Part shown: in pieces, positions 8,156 to 16,888 of the stretch
Numbering within the stretch: the stretch's first letter is position 1
Layout of the letters: each line of letters begins with the position of its first letter
Assembly (NCBI GenBank): GCA_963844575.1
Contig: CAWJOU010000005.1
Location: 1,116,001-1,180,000 of the forward strand
Source: DASZUK01 sp963844575
GTDB lineage: Bacteria; Actinomycetota; Acidimicrobiia; Acidimicrobiales; RAAP-2
DNA: 64,000 nucleotides
Direction: 5' to 3'
Translations under genes and position numbers: made by a program
The notes under the pieces: generated by a model
Database searches by the model: none
What the model was told of the DNA's origin: nothing
Seen by the model: the letters and a program-made list of their open reading frames with translations, nothing else

Positions 8156-9466
8156 TCAGGCCGGGCCGGCGTCGACGGACTGGGTGTCGGAGGGTCGGGC
8201 GTCGGTGGTGGCGAGGTCGGGGCGCCCGACCATGCCGGCGGCGACGGTGGCGTTCGTCGCTTCGTCGACGAGGACGAAGCTGCCGGTGATCCGGTCGCGC
8301 CGGTACGGATCGGCGGCCAGCGCGGTCGCGGTCGTGAGCGTGACGACGCCGATGTCGTTGTCGGTGAGCTCGTCGGCGTCGTCCAGCACGAGCCGGTTGA
8401 CGTCGAGCCGGCCCTGGACGCCGATGATCCGGGCCGGCGTCGTGCGGGTGGTGTGCTTGACCCGCAGCCGGTCACCGGCCCGCAGCGGCCGGTCGCCGAA
8501 CCAGCAGACCGTCGCCTCGAGCTCGGTCGTCACCGTCGGCGGGTCCTCCGCGGTGGCGATGAGGTCGCCCCGCGACACGTCGAGGTCGTCGGCCAGGTGG
8601 ACGGCCACGGATATGCCGACCGGCGCCTCGTCGAGCGGTCCGTCGAACGTCTCGATCTTCGTGATCGTCGTCGTCCGCCCCTCCGGCAGCACGACGACGC
8701 CGTCCCCGGGCCGCAGCGGCGCACCGTTGACCATGCCGGCGTAGCTCCGGCCGCCGCCTTTGTGGCGGAGGACCCACTGGACCGGCAGCCGGCCACCGGC
8801 GCTGCGCTGCGAGCCGCCGGCGGCCGCCCAGCCGCCGGCCGGCGCGTTCTCCAGCGCCGCGAGCACCGTCGGCCCGTCGTACCACGCGGCGGCCGCGGAC
8901 GGCTCGACGACGTTGTCACCGTGCAGCGCGGACGCCGGGATCACCGTGCACGAGCGCACGCCGAGCTGGTTGGCCAGCGCGGCCATCTCGTCGGCCACCT
9001 GACGGTACGCCGCCTCGTCCCAGTCGACGAGGTCCATCTTGTTGGCGCAGACGATGAACTGGTCGACGCCGAGCAGGGCGGCGATGCAGGCGTGGCGTCG
9101 GGTCTGCTCGCGCAGGCCCGACGACGCGTCGACGACGACGAGCGCGAGATCGGCCGTCGACGCGCCAGTCGCCATGTTCCGGGTGTACTGGACGTGGCCG
9201 GGGCAGTCGGCGATGACGAACTTGCGCTTCGGCGTCGCCGCGTAGCGGTAGGCGACGTCGATCGTGATGCCCTGCTCGCGCTCGGCCCGCAGCCCGTCGG
9301 TGACGAACGACAGGTCGACCTCGCCGATACCTCGCTTGGCCGACGCCGCGGCGACCGCCTCGACCTGGTCGTCGAAGAGCTGGCGGGTGTCGAAGAGGAG
9401 CCGGCCGATCAGCGTCGACTTGCCGTCGTCGACCGACCCGACGGCCGCGAAACGGAGAAGGTCCAT
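8156..9466 (-). CDS. cysN: Sulfate adenylyltransferase subunit 1 (GTPase)
   Basis: CysN is an EF-Tu-like GTPase that drives APS formation by CysD. Visible motifs are the P-loop GSVDDGKST, DCPGH (G3) and NKMD (G4), followed by two beta-barrel domains. ATG 9466 was chosen because a strong GGGAGG site lies 5 bases upstream and homology begins at MDLLRF. A GTG at 9604 would add 46 low-complexity residues and almost abut the cysD stop. No APS kinase domain is fused, and none is seen in the window. Confidence 0.92.
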   Translation of the reverse strand: MDLLRFAAVGSVDDGKSTLIGRLLFDTRQLFDDQVEAVAAASAKRGIGEVDLSFVTDGLRAEREQGITIDVAYRYAATPKRKFVIADCPGHVQYTRNMATGASTADLALVVVDASSGLREQTRRHACIAALLGVDQFIVCANKMDLVDWDEAAYRQVADEMAALANQLGVRSCTVIPASALHGDNVVEPSAAAAWYDGPTVLAALENAPAGGWAAAGGSQRSAGGRLPVQWVLRHKGGGRSYAGMVNGAPLRPGDGVVVLPEGRTTTITKIETFDGPLDEAPVGISVAVHLADDLDVSRGDLIATAEDPPTVTTELEATVCWFGDRPLRAGDRLRVKHTTRTTPARIIGVQGRLDVNRLVLDDADELTDNDIGVVTLTTATALAADPYRRDRITGSFVLVDEATNATVAAGMVGRPDLATTDARPSDTQSVDAGPA

Positions 9467-9607
9467 CACGCCCTCCCGCCCATCGATGGCGTGATCGTCG
9501 GCGGTCGACGGGATCGTCCCGTTGGTGTTCGTCAGCCCGGCAGTGGCGCCGGGGCGGGCAGCAGCGGCGGCGGATGCGGCGTCACCGCCTGCGGGGGCCG
9601 GCACGGC

Positions 9608-10564
9608 CTAGAAGTACCCTTCGCGCTTTCGGTCCTCCATCGCGGTCTCGGAGAACCGGTCGTCGGCGCGGGTCGCCCCGCGCTCGGACACCCGGGAGGC
9701 CGCCACCTCGGTGATGATCTCCTCGACCGTCGAGGCCGTGGAGCGGACGGCGCCGGTGCAGGTGGCGTCGCCGACGGTCCGGAAGCGCACGGTCTCCTCC
9801 ACGGCCCGCTCGTCGGGGCCGGGGGTCACCCAATCGCTGACCGCCAGCAGCATGCCGTCGCGCTCGACGACCGGGCGGCGGTGAGAGAAGTAGATCGACG
9901 GCAGCGGGATGCTCTCGCGGCCGATGTACTGCCAGATGTCGAGCTCCGTCCAGTCCGACAGCGGGAACGCCCGCAGGCTCTCACCGGGCAGCACCTTGCC
10001 CTGGTAGAGCTGCCACAGCTCCGGGCGCTGGCGCTTCGGGTCCCACTGGCCGAACGCGTCCCGGAACGACAGGACCCGTTCCTTGGCCCGGGCCTTGTCC
10101 TCGTCCCGCCGGGCGCCGCCGATGGCCGCGTCGAACTGGTTGTCGGTGAGCGCGTCCAGCAGGGTCGTCGTCTGCAGTCGATTGCGCATGCCGCCGGGTC
10201 CGGGATCGGCCACCCGGCCCTGGTCGATGGAGTCCTGCACGCTCGCCACCAGCAGCCGCTCACCGAGCCGGGCGACCTGCTGGTCGCGGTACTCGATGAC
10301 ATCGGGGAAGTTGTGGCCGGTGTCGACGTGGAGGACCGGGAACGGGAAGCCGCCCGGCCGGAACGCCTTGACGGCCAGGTGGAGCAGGACGGCCGAGTCC
10401 TTGCCGCCGCTGAACAGCAGGACCGGCCGCTCGCATTCGGCGGCCACCTCCCGCATGATGAAGATGGCGTGCGACTCGAGGAGGTCGAGATGGTCGACGA
10501 CCGGGCCGGGGGCAGCGGCGAACGACGGCGGAACCTCGGTGGTGAAGATCTCGGTCGTGCTCAT
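9608..10564 (-). CDS. cysD: Sulfate adenylyltransferase subunit 2
   Basis: CysD catalyses ATP plus sulfate to adenosine 5'-phosphosulfate. The 318-residue sequence carries the PP-loop LLFSGGKDSAVLLHL near residue 50, HVDTGHNFPDVIEYRD, and the C-terminal FRTVGDATCTGAV typical of the family. ATG 10564 is followed directly by family-like sequence. It heads the minus-strand cysD-cysN unit and is divergent from cysH across a structured 320-bp region. Confidence 0.94.
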   Translation of the reverse strand: MSTTEIFTTEVPPSFAAAPGPVVDHLDLLESHAIFIMREVAAECERPVLLFSGGKDSAVLLHLAVKAFRPGGFPFPVLHVDTGHNFPDVIEYRDQQVARLGERLLVASVQDSIDQGRVADPGPGGMRNRLQTTTLLDALTDNQFDAAIGGARRDEDKARAKERVLSFRDAFGQWDPKRQRPELWQLYQGKVLPGESLRAFPLSDWTELDIWQYIGRESIPLPSIYFSHRRPVVERDGMLLAVSDWVTPGPDERAVEETVRFRTVGDATCTGAVRSTASTVEEIITEVAASRVSERGATRADDRFSETAMEDRKREGYF

Positions 10565-10884
10565 CGTCAAAATTCCGATTTTCCCGATCGGCCGGTCACA
10601 CCCGGGGGTCCGGGCCGGTGGGAGACGCTCCCACCGGAGAGGTCGTCGACCCCTCCGTCGACCCCTCCGACCTCCCGAATACTTGACCGTTTTGGTCATG
10701 TATACTTTGGGTCCTCGGAGCCGACAAGTCAAGGCACGCCGAACCGAGCGGGCAGGTGCGCCGGACATTGACGGCTCCCTACGAGCAAAGCGTGTGGAAC
10801 AAGTAAAGCGTGCGGGCGCCGACCATCGGGTCGGTGCCGGATCGACAGGCCGGACCGATAGGGCTGGGACCGAAGGGAGGACCG
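10565..10884. promoter_or_regulatory. Divergent cysD/cysH control region with dyads
   Basis: This 320-bp gap separates the divergent sulfate-assimilation units. A perfect 10-bp hairpin with a 3-nt loop occupies 10615-10637 in the cysD leader. A perfect TGACC-N5-GGTCA inverted repeat at 10684-10698 lies just before TATACT (10701-10706), a good -10 box for cysH, so it could be an operator. In the cysH leader a CCGACC/GGTCGG hairpin covers 10819-10834, and GAAGGGAGG forms the ribosome binding site. No known riboswitch consensus is evident. Confidence 0.6.
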
Positions 10885-11568
10885 GTGAGCGAGACCACGG
10901 CAACCGCGCCTGAAGAGATCGCCGAGGAGCTCCGGTCGGTCGATGCCCGACTGGTGACGGCCCCGGCGTCCAAAGCCATCGAGTGGGCGGTCGACCGGTT
11001 CGGGAAGAACCTCGTCCTCGCCGCGTCGTTCCAGGACGTCGTCCTCATCGACCTGGCCGTCAAGGTCGACCCGACGATCGAAGTCGTCTTCTTGGACACC
11101 GAGGCCCACTTCCCCGAGACCCTCGAGTTCGTCGAGCAGGTCCGCGCCCACTACGACCTGAACCTGACGGTCACCCACCCCGGTGCCGACGCCGACGAGT
11201 GGCCGTGCGGCTCGGCCCAGTGCTGTCAGTTCCGCAAGGTGGCGCCGCTGCGCCGGGCGCTGACCGGCCAGGCGGCCTGGCTGACGTCGCTCAAGCGGGT
11301 CGACGCGCCGACCCGGGCCGCCGCCCCGGTCGTCGGTTGGGACGACGGCTTCGGGCTCGTGAAGGTCAACCCGATCGTCACGTGGACCGACGACGACGTC
11401 GCCAGCTACCTCGCCGACCACGACCTGCCGATCCATCCGCTCGTGTCGAAGGGCTACCTGTCGATCGGCTGCGCGCCGACGACCCGGCCGGTAGCCGAGG
11501 GCGAGGACCCGCGGGCCGGGCGGTGGTCGGGGACCGGCAAGACCGAGTGCGGACTGCACGCGTCGTAG
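10885..11568 (+). CDS. cysH: Adenylyl-sulfate (APS/PAPS) reductase
   Basis: CysH reduces activated sulfate to sulfite. The 227-residue sequence has the PP-loop-like segment AASFQDVVLIDL, paired Cys113-Cys114 (GSAQCCQFRK), and the C-terminal catalytic motif ECGLH with Cys222. Paired cysteines mark the Fe-S-containing APS-type enzymes. The downstream ligand motif, normally CxxC, reads GCAPTT, so one of the four usual cluster cysteines is Thr. GTG 10885 behind GAAGGGAGG is the start; the longer frame from 10810 lacks similarity. Confidence 0.9.
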   Translation: MSETTATAPEEIAEELRSVDARLVTAPASKAIEWAVDRFGKNLVLAASFQDVVLIDLAVKVDPTIEVVFLDTEAHFPETLEFVEQVRAHYDLNLTVTHPGADADEWPCGSAQCCQFRKVAPLRRALTGQAAWLTSLKRVDAPTRAAAPVVGWDDGFGLVKVNPIVTWTDDDVASYLADHDLPIHPLVSKGYLSIGCAPTTRPVAEGEDPRAGRWSGTGKTECGLHAS

Positions 11569-11570
11569 CG

Positions 11571-13359
11571 ATGCCCCGCGATCTCGACAACCCGTACGGC
11601 ATCCAGTTCCGGGGCCGCGAGCGGGCGATGCGGTTCATCAACCCGTACCGCCACGTCGGCGAGCTGAACGACAACGAGCAGTTGAAGCTGGAGCGCCACC
11701 CGTTCGAGGTGGCCCAGGCCATCGTCGACAAGTACTCGAAAGAGGGCGTCGCCGCCCTCAGCGCCGTGCCCGGCGAGGTCGAGCGGCTGAAGTGGGTGGG
11801 CCTGTACCCCCAACGGCAGGGCGGCGACGCCTTCATGATGCGGATCAAGGTTCCCGGTGGCGTGCTCACCGCGCCGCAGGTCCGCGAGATCGGCATCGCC
11901 GCCGACGCGTTCGGCGAGGGCCCCGACGACAGCCCGGTCTTCGGCAACCGGTACGCCGACATCACCACCCGCCAGACGATCCAGCTCCACTGGCTCCGGA
12001 TCGAGGACATCCCGCGGATCTGGCAGCGGTTCTGGGAGGTCGGCCTGACGACCGTCCAGGCCTGCGGCGACTCGGCCCGCAACGTCTGCTCGTGCCCGGT
12101 CTCCGGCGTCGACGCCGACGAGGTCGTCGAGGCCCTGCCGGTCGCCCAGGCCATCTCCGCCTTCTTCACCGGCAACCGTGAGTACGCCAACCTGCCCCGG
12201 AAGTTCAAGATCGCCGTCACCGGCTGCCTCGAGGACTGCGCCCGGGTCGAGATCGACGACATCGGCCTGTGGCCGGCCCGGCTGGCCGACGGCACCGTCG
12301 GCTTCAACGTGCTCGCCGGCGGCGGCCTCTCCGACGGGGAGCGGATGGCGTCCGACATCGACGTCTTCGTCCGTCCGGACCAGGCCGTCGAGTTGACGCG
12401 GGCCATCGCCCAGCTCTTCGGCGAGCTCGGCAACCGGGAGAACCGCGGCCTCGCCCGCATGCGGTACCTGACCCAGGAGCTCGGGCCCGAGGGGTTCCGG
12501 GCCGAGCTGGCCGAGCGGGCTCGGTTCGATCTCGTCCCGGCCGGCGAGGAGCTGACCCGCCGGTTCCGGGGCGACCACGTCGGTGTCCACCGCCAGAAGC
12601 AGGACGGGCTGTTCTACGTCGGCTGCTCCGTCCCGGTCGGGCGGATGCGCGGCATCGAGCTCGTCGAGGCGGCCCGGCTGGCCGAGACGTACGGCGACGG
12701 GACCGTCCGGCTCGGCACCGACCAGAACTTCACCCTCACCGGCATTCCCGGCGACCGTGTCGACGCCCTCCTCGCCGAGGACCTCGTGCAGAAGTACTCG
12801 CCGTTCCCCGGCCCGTTCACCCGCGGCGTCGTCGCCTGCACCGGCAGCGAGTTCTGCCGGTTCGCGGTCGTCGAGACCAAGGAGCGGGCCGTCAAGTGGG
12901 CCCGCGCGCTCGACGAGCGGTTGGCCGGCGTCCCGGTCGGCCTGTCGACGAAGGCCGACCGGTCGGTGGGTGGCGGGGCGACCACCGACGAGAGCCCCCG
13001 CTGGGGGACCGGCGATGAGACCGGGGTCATCCGCATGCACTTCTCCGGCTGCTCCGCGTCGTGCGCCCAACCGCAGATCGGCGACGTCGGCTTCCGCGGT
13101 GACATCGCCCACGTCGGCGAGCACATCGAAGAAGCCGTCGACATCGGGCTCGGCGGCTCGCTCGGGCCCGACGCCGGCTTCATCCGCTGGGTCACCGGCG
13201 CGGTGCCCGTCGACCGCGTGCCCGATGCGCTCGTCCGCGTCTTCAGCCAGCTACCAGCTGGACCACCGGCCCGGCGAGTCGTTCCACAACTGGGCCCGCC
13301 GGACGCCCGGTGACGAGCTGCGGGCCGCGCTCGACGGCGCAGCGCAGGTGACGTCGTGA
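11571..13359 (+). CDS. sir: Siroheme-dependent sulfite (or nitrite) reductase, with one +1 frame break near the 3' end
   Basis: The protein belongs to the ferredoxin-type NirA/Sir family and starts two bases after cysH. Siroheme/[4Fe-4S] ligands are clear: CTGSEFC (C-x5-C) and GCSASC (C-x3-C). Repeated-half motifs include TTRQTIQLHW and CGDSARNVCSCP. As read, the frame ends at 13313 with an unrelated tail. Skipping one base near 13245-13248 restores YQLDHRPGESFHNWARR, the usual C-terminus, and a TGA at 13357-13359 that overlaps the next GTG. Context with cysH favours sulfite over nitrite. Confidence 0.88.
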
Positions 13360-14628
13360 AGCGCTACCGGCTCCGCGAGGAGATGAACGGCATCCCCGAG
13401 CCGTCCGGCAAGGTCTGGTTCTGGGAGCTCGAAGCCGGCGGTCATCGAGGCCGAGCGCTGCATCCAGTGCGGCACCTGCGTCGCCGTCTGCCCGTCCAAC
13501 TCGATCGGCATCCACGAGGACACCGACCTGCCCGAGCTGGTCAAGATGTGCACCGGCTGCTCGTTGTGCTGGGACTTCTGCCCCCGCGGCGGCCTCCGCT
13601 ACGAGACGCTCTGGCCACCGTCGACCCCGCTGGACGGTGACGACGAGGTCGCGCCGACCGAGCTGCGGGCCGACTCGTCCGACACCTACTGGAAGATCAC
13701 CGGCGCGCCGCCGGCCGACGGGCTCGGCGCGGTGCTCGAGGGCTACGCCGTCCGCTCGTCCGCCCGCAACGACGACGCCCAGGACGGCGGCGCGGTCACC
13801 GCCCTGCTGACCGCCTTGCTCGCCACCGGCGAGATCGACGGCGCGCTCGTCTCCAAGCCGAGCGACGACCCCGACGAGCCGTGGAAGGGCGTCGCCACCA
13901 TCGCCACCACTCCGGCCGAGCTGCGCGGCCGCGTCCGGCAGCTTCTACAACCAGACGATGGCCCTCGCCGAGCTCGACCTCTCCCGGTACCAGCTGCCCG
14001 CCAAGCCCCGCATCGCCGTCGTCGGCACGCCGTGCGAGGTCCAGGGCCTCCGGGCCATGCAGGCCCGGCGCTGGCCGACCGGTGCGCACCGCGTCGACGC
14101 GGTCGTCCTCTCCATCGCCCTCTTGTGCACCAAGAGCTTCGACTACGAGGCGTTGATCCTGAACGAGCTCGAGCGCCGAGCGGGGCATCGACCTCGACCG
14201 GGTCAGCAAGGTCGACGTCATCCGCGGCCGGATGATCGTCGAGTACCGCGACGGCGAGATCGCCGTCGACGAGCCCGTCAAGGACTTCCACGGCGCCGCG
14301 CTCGAAGGGCTGCGACGAGTGCGCCGACTTCCTCGGCCGCAGCGCCGACATCTCCGTCGGCAGCGTCGGCTCGATGGACGGCTGGACGAGCGTCCTCGTC
14401 CGCACCGAGCGCGGCCGGCTCGCCTTCCAGCAGGCCCGTTCGAAGCTCGACGTCCGCGGCCTCGACGACCCCGACGCGCTGGTCCGGCTCGACAACCTCG
14501 ACAAGCGGATCGCCGTCCGCTCGCTCCAGCGGAAGTTCGACCCCGACGCGCCGATGTTCATCGACTACGACGAGCACGTCCGCAACTACGACGGGACCGA
14601 CCGCCAGCCGGTCGTGATCCGCCGGTGA
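13356..14628 (+). pseudogene. FrhB-like F420 / Fe-S flavoprotein subunit, interrupted by four +1 frame breaks
   Basis: The restored product is a coenzyme F420 hydrogenase/dehydrogenase beta-subunit-type protein of about 420 residues. It has two [4Fe-4S] motifs, CIQCGTCVAVCP and CTGCSLCWDFCP, then an FrhB N-terminal segment (DGGAVTALLTALL) and the C-terminal IAVVGTPCEVQGLRAM with CDECADFLGRSADISVGSVG. Single extra bases best fit at 13431, 13927, 14171 and 14304; the pieces between them are uninterrupted and conserved. The GTG start overlaps the restored sulfite-reductase stop, implying it supplied electrons to that enzyme. It may be intact in the living cell if the breaks are read errors. Confidence 0.8.
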
Positions 14629-14963
14629 CCGAGCCGACCGTCACCGCCGGGACCGGGCCCATCTCCACGATCGTGCCGGTGCCGCAGCTCCACGTGCCCG
14701 ACGAGCCGGTCGTCATGAAGCCCGTCTGGCGCGATGCCGTGCTCGACGGCGCCGACCTCGCCGAGATCGTCACCGGCGGCGTCGCCGGCTGGTTGTGGAG
14801 TCGCTGGCGGGCGCTCGAGTCCGCCGGCTTCACCGAGGCCGGCTTCGAGCGGCTCGTCGGCGACTACCGCCGCGAGATCTGGCTCTGGCTGGTCGGCGAC
14901 CGGACGTGGGAGCAGTGCTGCTCCGGCCTGATCGGCCGCATCGGCCGGCGGGTGCCCAGCTGA
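14625..14963 (+). CDS. Hypothetical protein in the sulfite-reductase operon
   Basis: A 112-residue protein starts at a GTG overlapping the FrhB-like stop (GTGA). It begins with a Thr/Val/Pro-rich stretch, then an acidic, Trp-rich helical part (VAGWLWSRWRALESAGF, REIWLWLVGDRTWEQCC). A double cysteine lies near the C-terminus. I recognise no family. Tight coupling on both sides suggests a role with the reductase or the following ABC ATPase. Confidence 0.65.
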   Translation: MTEPTVTAGTGPISTIVPVPQLHVPDEPVVMKPVWRDAVLDGADLAEIVTGGVAGWLWSRWRALESAGFTEAGFERLVGDYRREIWLWLVGDRTWEQCCSGLIGRIGRRVPS

Positions 14964-15796
14964 GCCCAGTCCCCGCGGTCCGGCTGCTCGACGTCGACGT
15001 CGTCCGCGATGGTCGGGCGATCCTCGACTCGGTCGACTGGACGGTCCAGGCGGGGGAGCGCTGGGTCGTCCTCGGTCCGAACGGCTCGGGCAAGACGACG
15101 CTGCTGCAGGTCGCCGGGGCGCGCCTGTGGCCGACGCGCGGCGTGGTCGAGGTGCTCGGCCAGCGGCTCGGCCGCGTCGACGTCCGCACCCTCCGGCCAC
15201 GGGTGGCCCTCGTCAGCGGATCGGTCGTCCGTCAGCTCCGGGCCGACCTGACCGCTCGGGAGGTCGTCGCCACCGGCCGCTACGGCGCGCTCGAACCGTG
15301 GTGGCACACCTATACCGACGACGACTGGGCCCGGGCCGACGAGCTCCTGGCCGACATCGGCGGGAGCGACGACGGGCGCGACGGCCATGACGGTGCCTTC
15401 GCAGGTGGTGGCGGTATCGGTGGTCGGGCCTTCGGCGTGATCTCCGACGGCGAGCGCCAGCGCGTCCTGCTCGCCCGGGCGCTCATGAGCCGGCCGGAGC
15501 TCCTCCTGCTCGACGAGCCGGCCGCCGGTCTCGACCTCGGCGCCCGCGAGCGGCTGGTCGGCCGGCTCGGGCGGCTCAACGCCGATCCCGACGTCCCGCC
15601 GGTGGTCCTCGTGACGCACCACGCCGAGGAGATCCCGCCGGGGACGACGCACGCCGCGCTCGTCCGCGACGGGCAGCTCGTCGCCACCGGTCCGCTCGAC
15701 GACACGCTGACGTCCGACGCGGTCTCGCACTGCTTCGGGCTCTCGGTGACCGTCGGGCGTGACGACGGCCGCTGGTGGAGCCGAGCGGTCGGCTGA
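14960..15796 (+). CDS. ABC transporter ATP-binding protein (probable CTG start)
   Basis: The 278-residue ATPase has Walker A GPNGSGKTT, a variant signature SDGERQR in place of SGGQ, Walker B LLLLDEP and a switch His in VTHH. No ATG, GTG or TTG lies in frame within a sensible distance upstream of the conserved start VRLLDVDVV. The best start is CTG 14960, which overlaps the previous TGA as CTGA. No permease is adjacent. A Gly/Asp-rich loop (about residues 130-150) is unusual. The ATPase resembles stand-alone ModF or iron-complex types; substrate unknown. Confidence 0.8.
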   Translation: MSPVPAVRLLDVDVVRDGRAILDSVDWTVQAGERWVVLGPNGSGKTTLLQVAGARLWPTRGVVEVLGQRLGRVDVRTLRPRVALVSGSVVRQLRADLTAREVVATGRYGALEPWWHTYTDDDWARADELLADIGGSDDGRDGHDGAFAGGGGIGGRAFGVISDGERQRVLLARALMSRPELLLLDEPAAGLDLGARERLVGRLGRLNADPDVPPVVLVTHHAEEIPPGTTHAALVRDGQLVATGPLDDTLTSDAVSHCFGLSVTVGRDDGRWWSRAVG

Positions 15797-15893
15797 ACGG
15801 GTCGCTCTAACGGGTTGGGGGCTGAGCGGCCGCCGCCGAGACGCGTGGTCCGCGCTCGGTGACGACCGCGTGACCAGGGCAGGACAAAACCGT

Positions 15894-15922
15894 TTGCCAA
15901 GGGTCGGTCCGCGGGGTACAAG
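15894..15922 (+). promoter_or_regulatory. Candidate housekeeping promoter for the SepX-like gene
   Basis: TTGCCA (15894-15899) and TACAAG (15917-15922) are separated by 17 bases. They lie about 125 bp before the gene, in an otherwise featureless 250-bp gap. Both hexamers are only moderate matches to consensus. Confidence 0.4.
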
Positions 15923-16048
15923 TGTCGGTGACAGGGGGTAGCGCCTGCGGTGTCGGCGTTCTGCCACCCCCGACCATCCACCACTTGCAAAAGGCCTCTC
16001 ATTACGGTCTTTCGATCAAGGAAGGTAGGTCGAGGGGGAGTGACGCTC

Positions 16049-16888
16049 ATGCTGATCCTGATCCTCGTAGCGCTGTGGGTGGTCCTGCTGGCGCCGGCCT
16101 TCCTCAAGAAGCATCTCGAGCATCGATCGACCGTCTCGATCGACTCCTTCCACCGGAGCCTGCATCTCCTCGAGCGGACCGGGCCCAAACTGGTCGCCCC
16201 CGCCTACCGGCTCGAGACGGCGCAGGCGACGACCGTCGCCGCCCCGGGCCAGTCCGGCCTGCCGGCGGTTTCCAGCATGCCCGGGCGGCCCAACCTGGTC
16301 CTCCTCCAGCCGGTCGGTGACGGCTCGACCGCCGACGAGGACGTCGTCGACGACGCGGCCGGCCGGCACTACCTCCGGGTGCCGCCCCAGCTCTTCGCCA
16401 CCCCGGCCGGGTCGACGACCGGGGCTTCGGCGGCCGGTTCGTCGGGCGTTCCACCGACGCTGACCGAGCGGACCGCGGCGTACCGGGCCGAGCAGGCCCG
16501 CCACCGGCGTCGTGACGTGCTGCTCGCCCTCGGTGCCACCGCCGCCCTGACCGGCCTGCTCGGTCTCGTTCACAGCCTCCGCCCCCTGTGGGTCATCACC
16601 GTCTTGGCCGTCGTCGGCCTCGGTGCCTACCTCGGCCTCGCCGCGTATGCCCAGGCGCTCGGTGGCGCCGGTCGTGGGTCGTCGGCCGCGTCGTACCGGT
16701 ACGCCGACGACGTCGACCGGCGGTCCGCCGCCGTTCACGGGTTCCCGGGCGCCTGGGACGACGAGCCGGTCGATCACTGGACGGCGGCGCACCAGGCCGC
16801 GACGGCCGGTTACCCGGGCGCGTGGGACGACGAGTGGTACGACGAGGACCGCGGGTACGAGGAGCCCCGGAGGGCTACCGGCGGCTGA
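16049..16888 (+). CDS. SepX/GlpR-like membrane protein
   Basis: The 279-residue protein starts with a membrane segment (ILILVALWVVLLAPAFL) and then a basic, Ser-rich stretch (KKHLEHRSTVSIDSFHRSL). Two further helices, VLLALGATAALTGLLGL and ITVLAVVGLGAYLGLAAYA, form a hairpin. This layout matches the actinobacterial SepX/GlpR divisome-associated family. The tail holds two copies of a G(F/Y)PGAWDDE motif. ATG 16049 has GAGGGGG 10 bases upstream; GTG 16040 is also in frame but too close to that site. Confidence 0.6.
   Translation: MLILILVALWVVLLAPAFLKKHLEHRSTVSIDSFHRSLHLLERTGPKLVAPAYRLETAQATTVAAPGQSGLPAVSSMPGRPNLVLLQPVGDGSTADEDVVDDAAGRHYLRVPPQLFATPAGSTTGASAAGSSGVPPTLTERTAAYRAEQARHRRRDVLLALGATAALTGLLGLVHSLRPLWVITVLAVVGLGAYLGLAAYAQALGGAGRGSSAASYRYADDVDRRSAAVHGFPGAWDDEPVDHWTAAHQAATAGYPGAWDDEWYDEDRGYEEPRRATGG

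Noticed and set aside
10684..10706. Binding site of a named sulfur regulator (CysB, CymR or similar)
   Set aside because: The dyad is real, but no regulator gene is adjacent and the sequence matches no consensus I can name with confidence.
7730..10771. 1,013-codon plus-strand frame across the cysN/cysD region
   Set aside because: It is antisense to three well-supported genes and has no recognisable domain.
13242..14310. Programmed +1 frameshifting in the sulfite reductase/FrhB-like genes
   Set aside because: No slippery codon followed by a stop or stalling structure recurs, and five programmed shifts in a row would give negligible full-length product. Read errors or decay are simpler.
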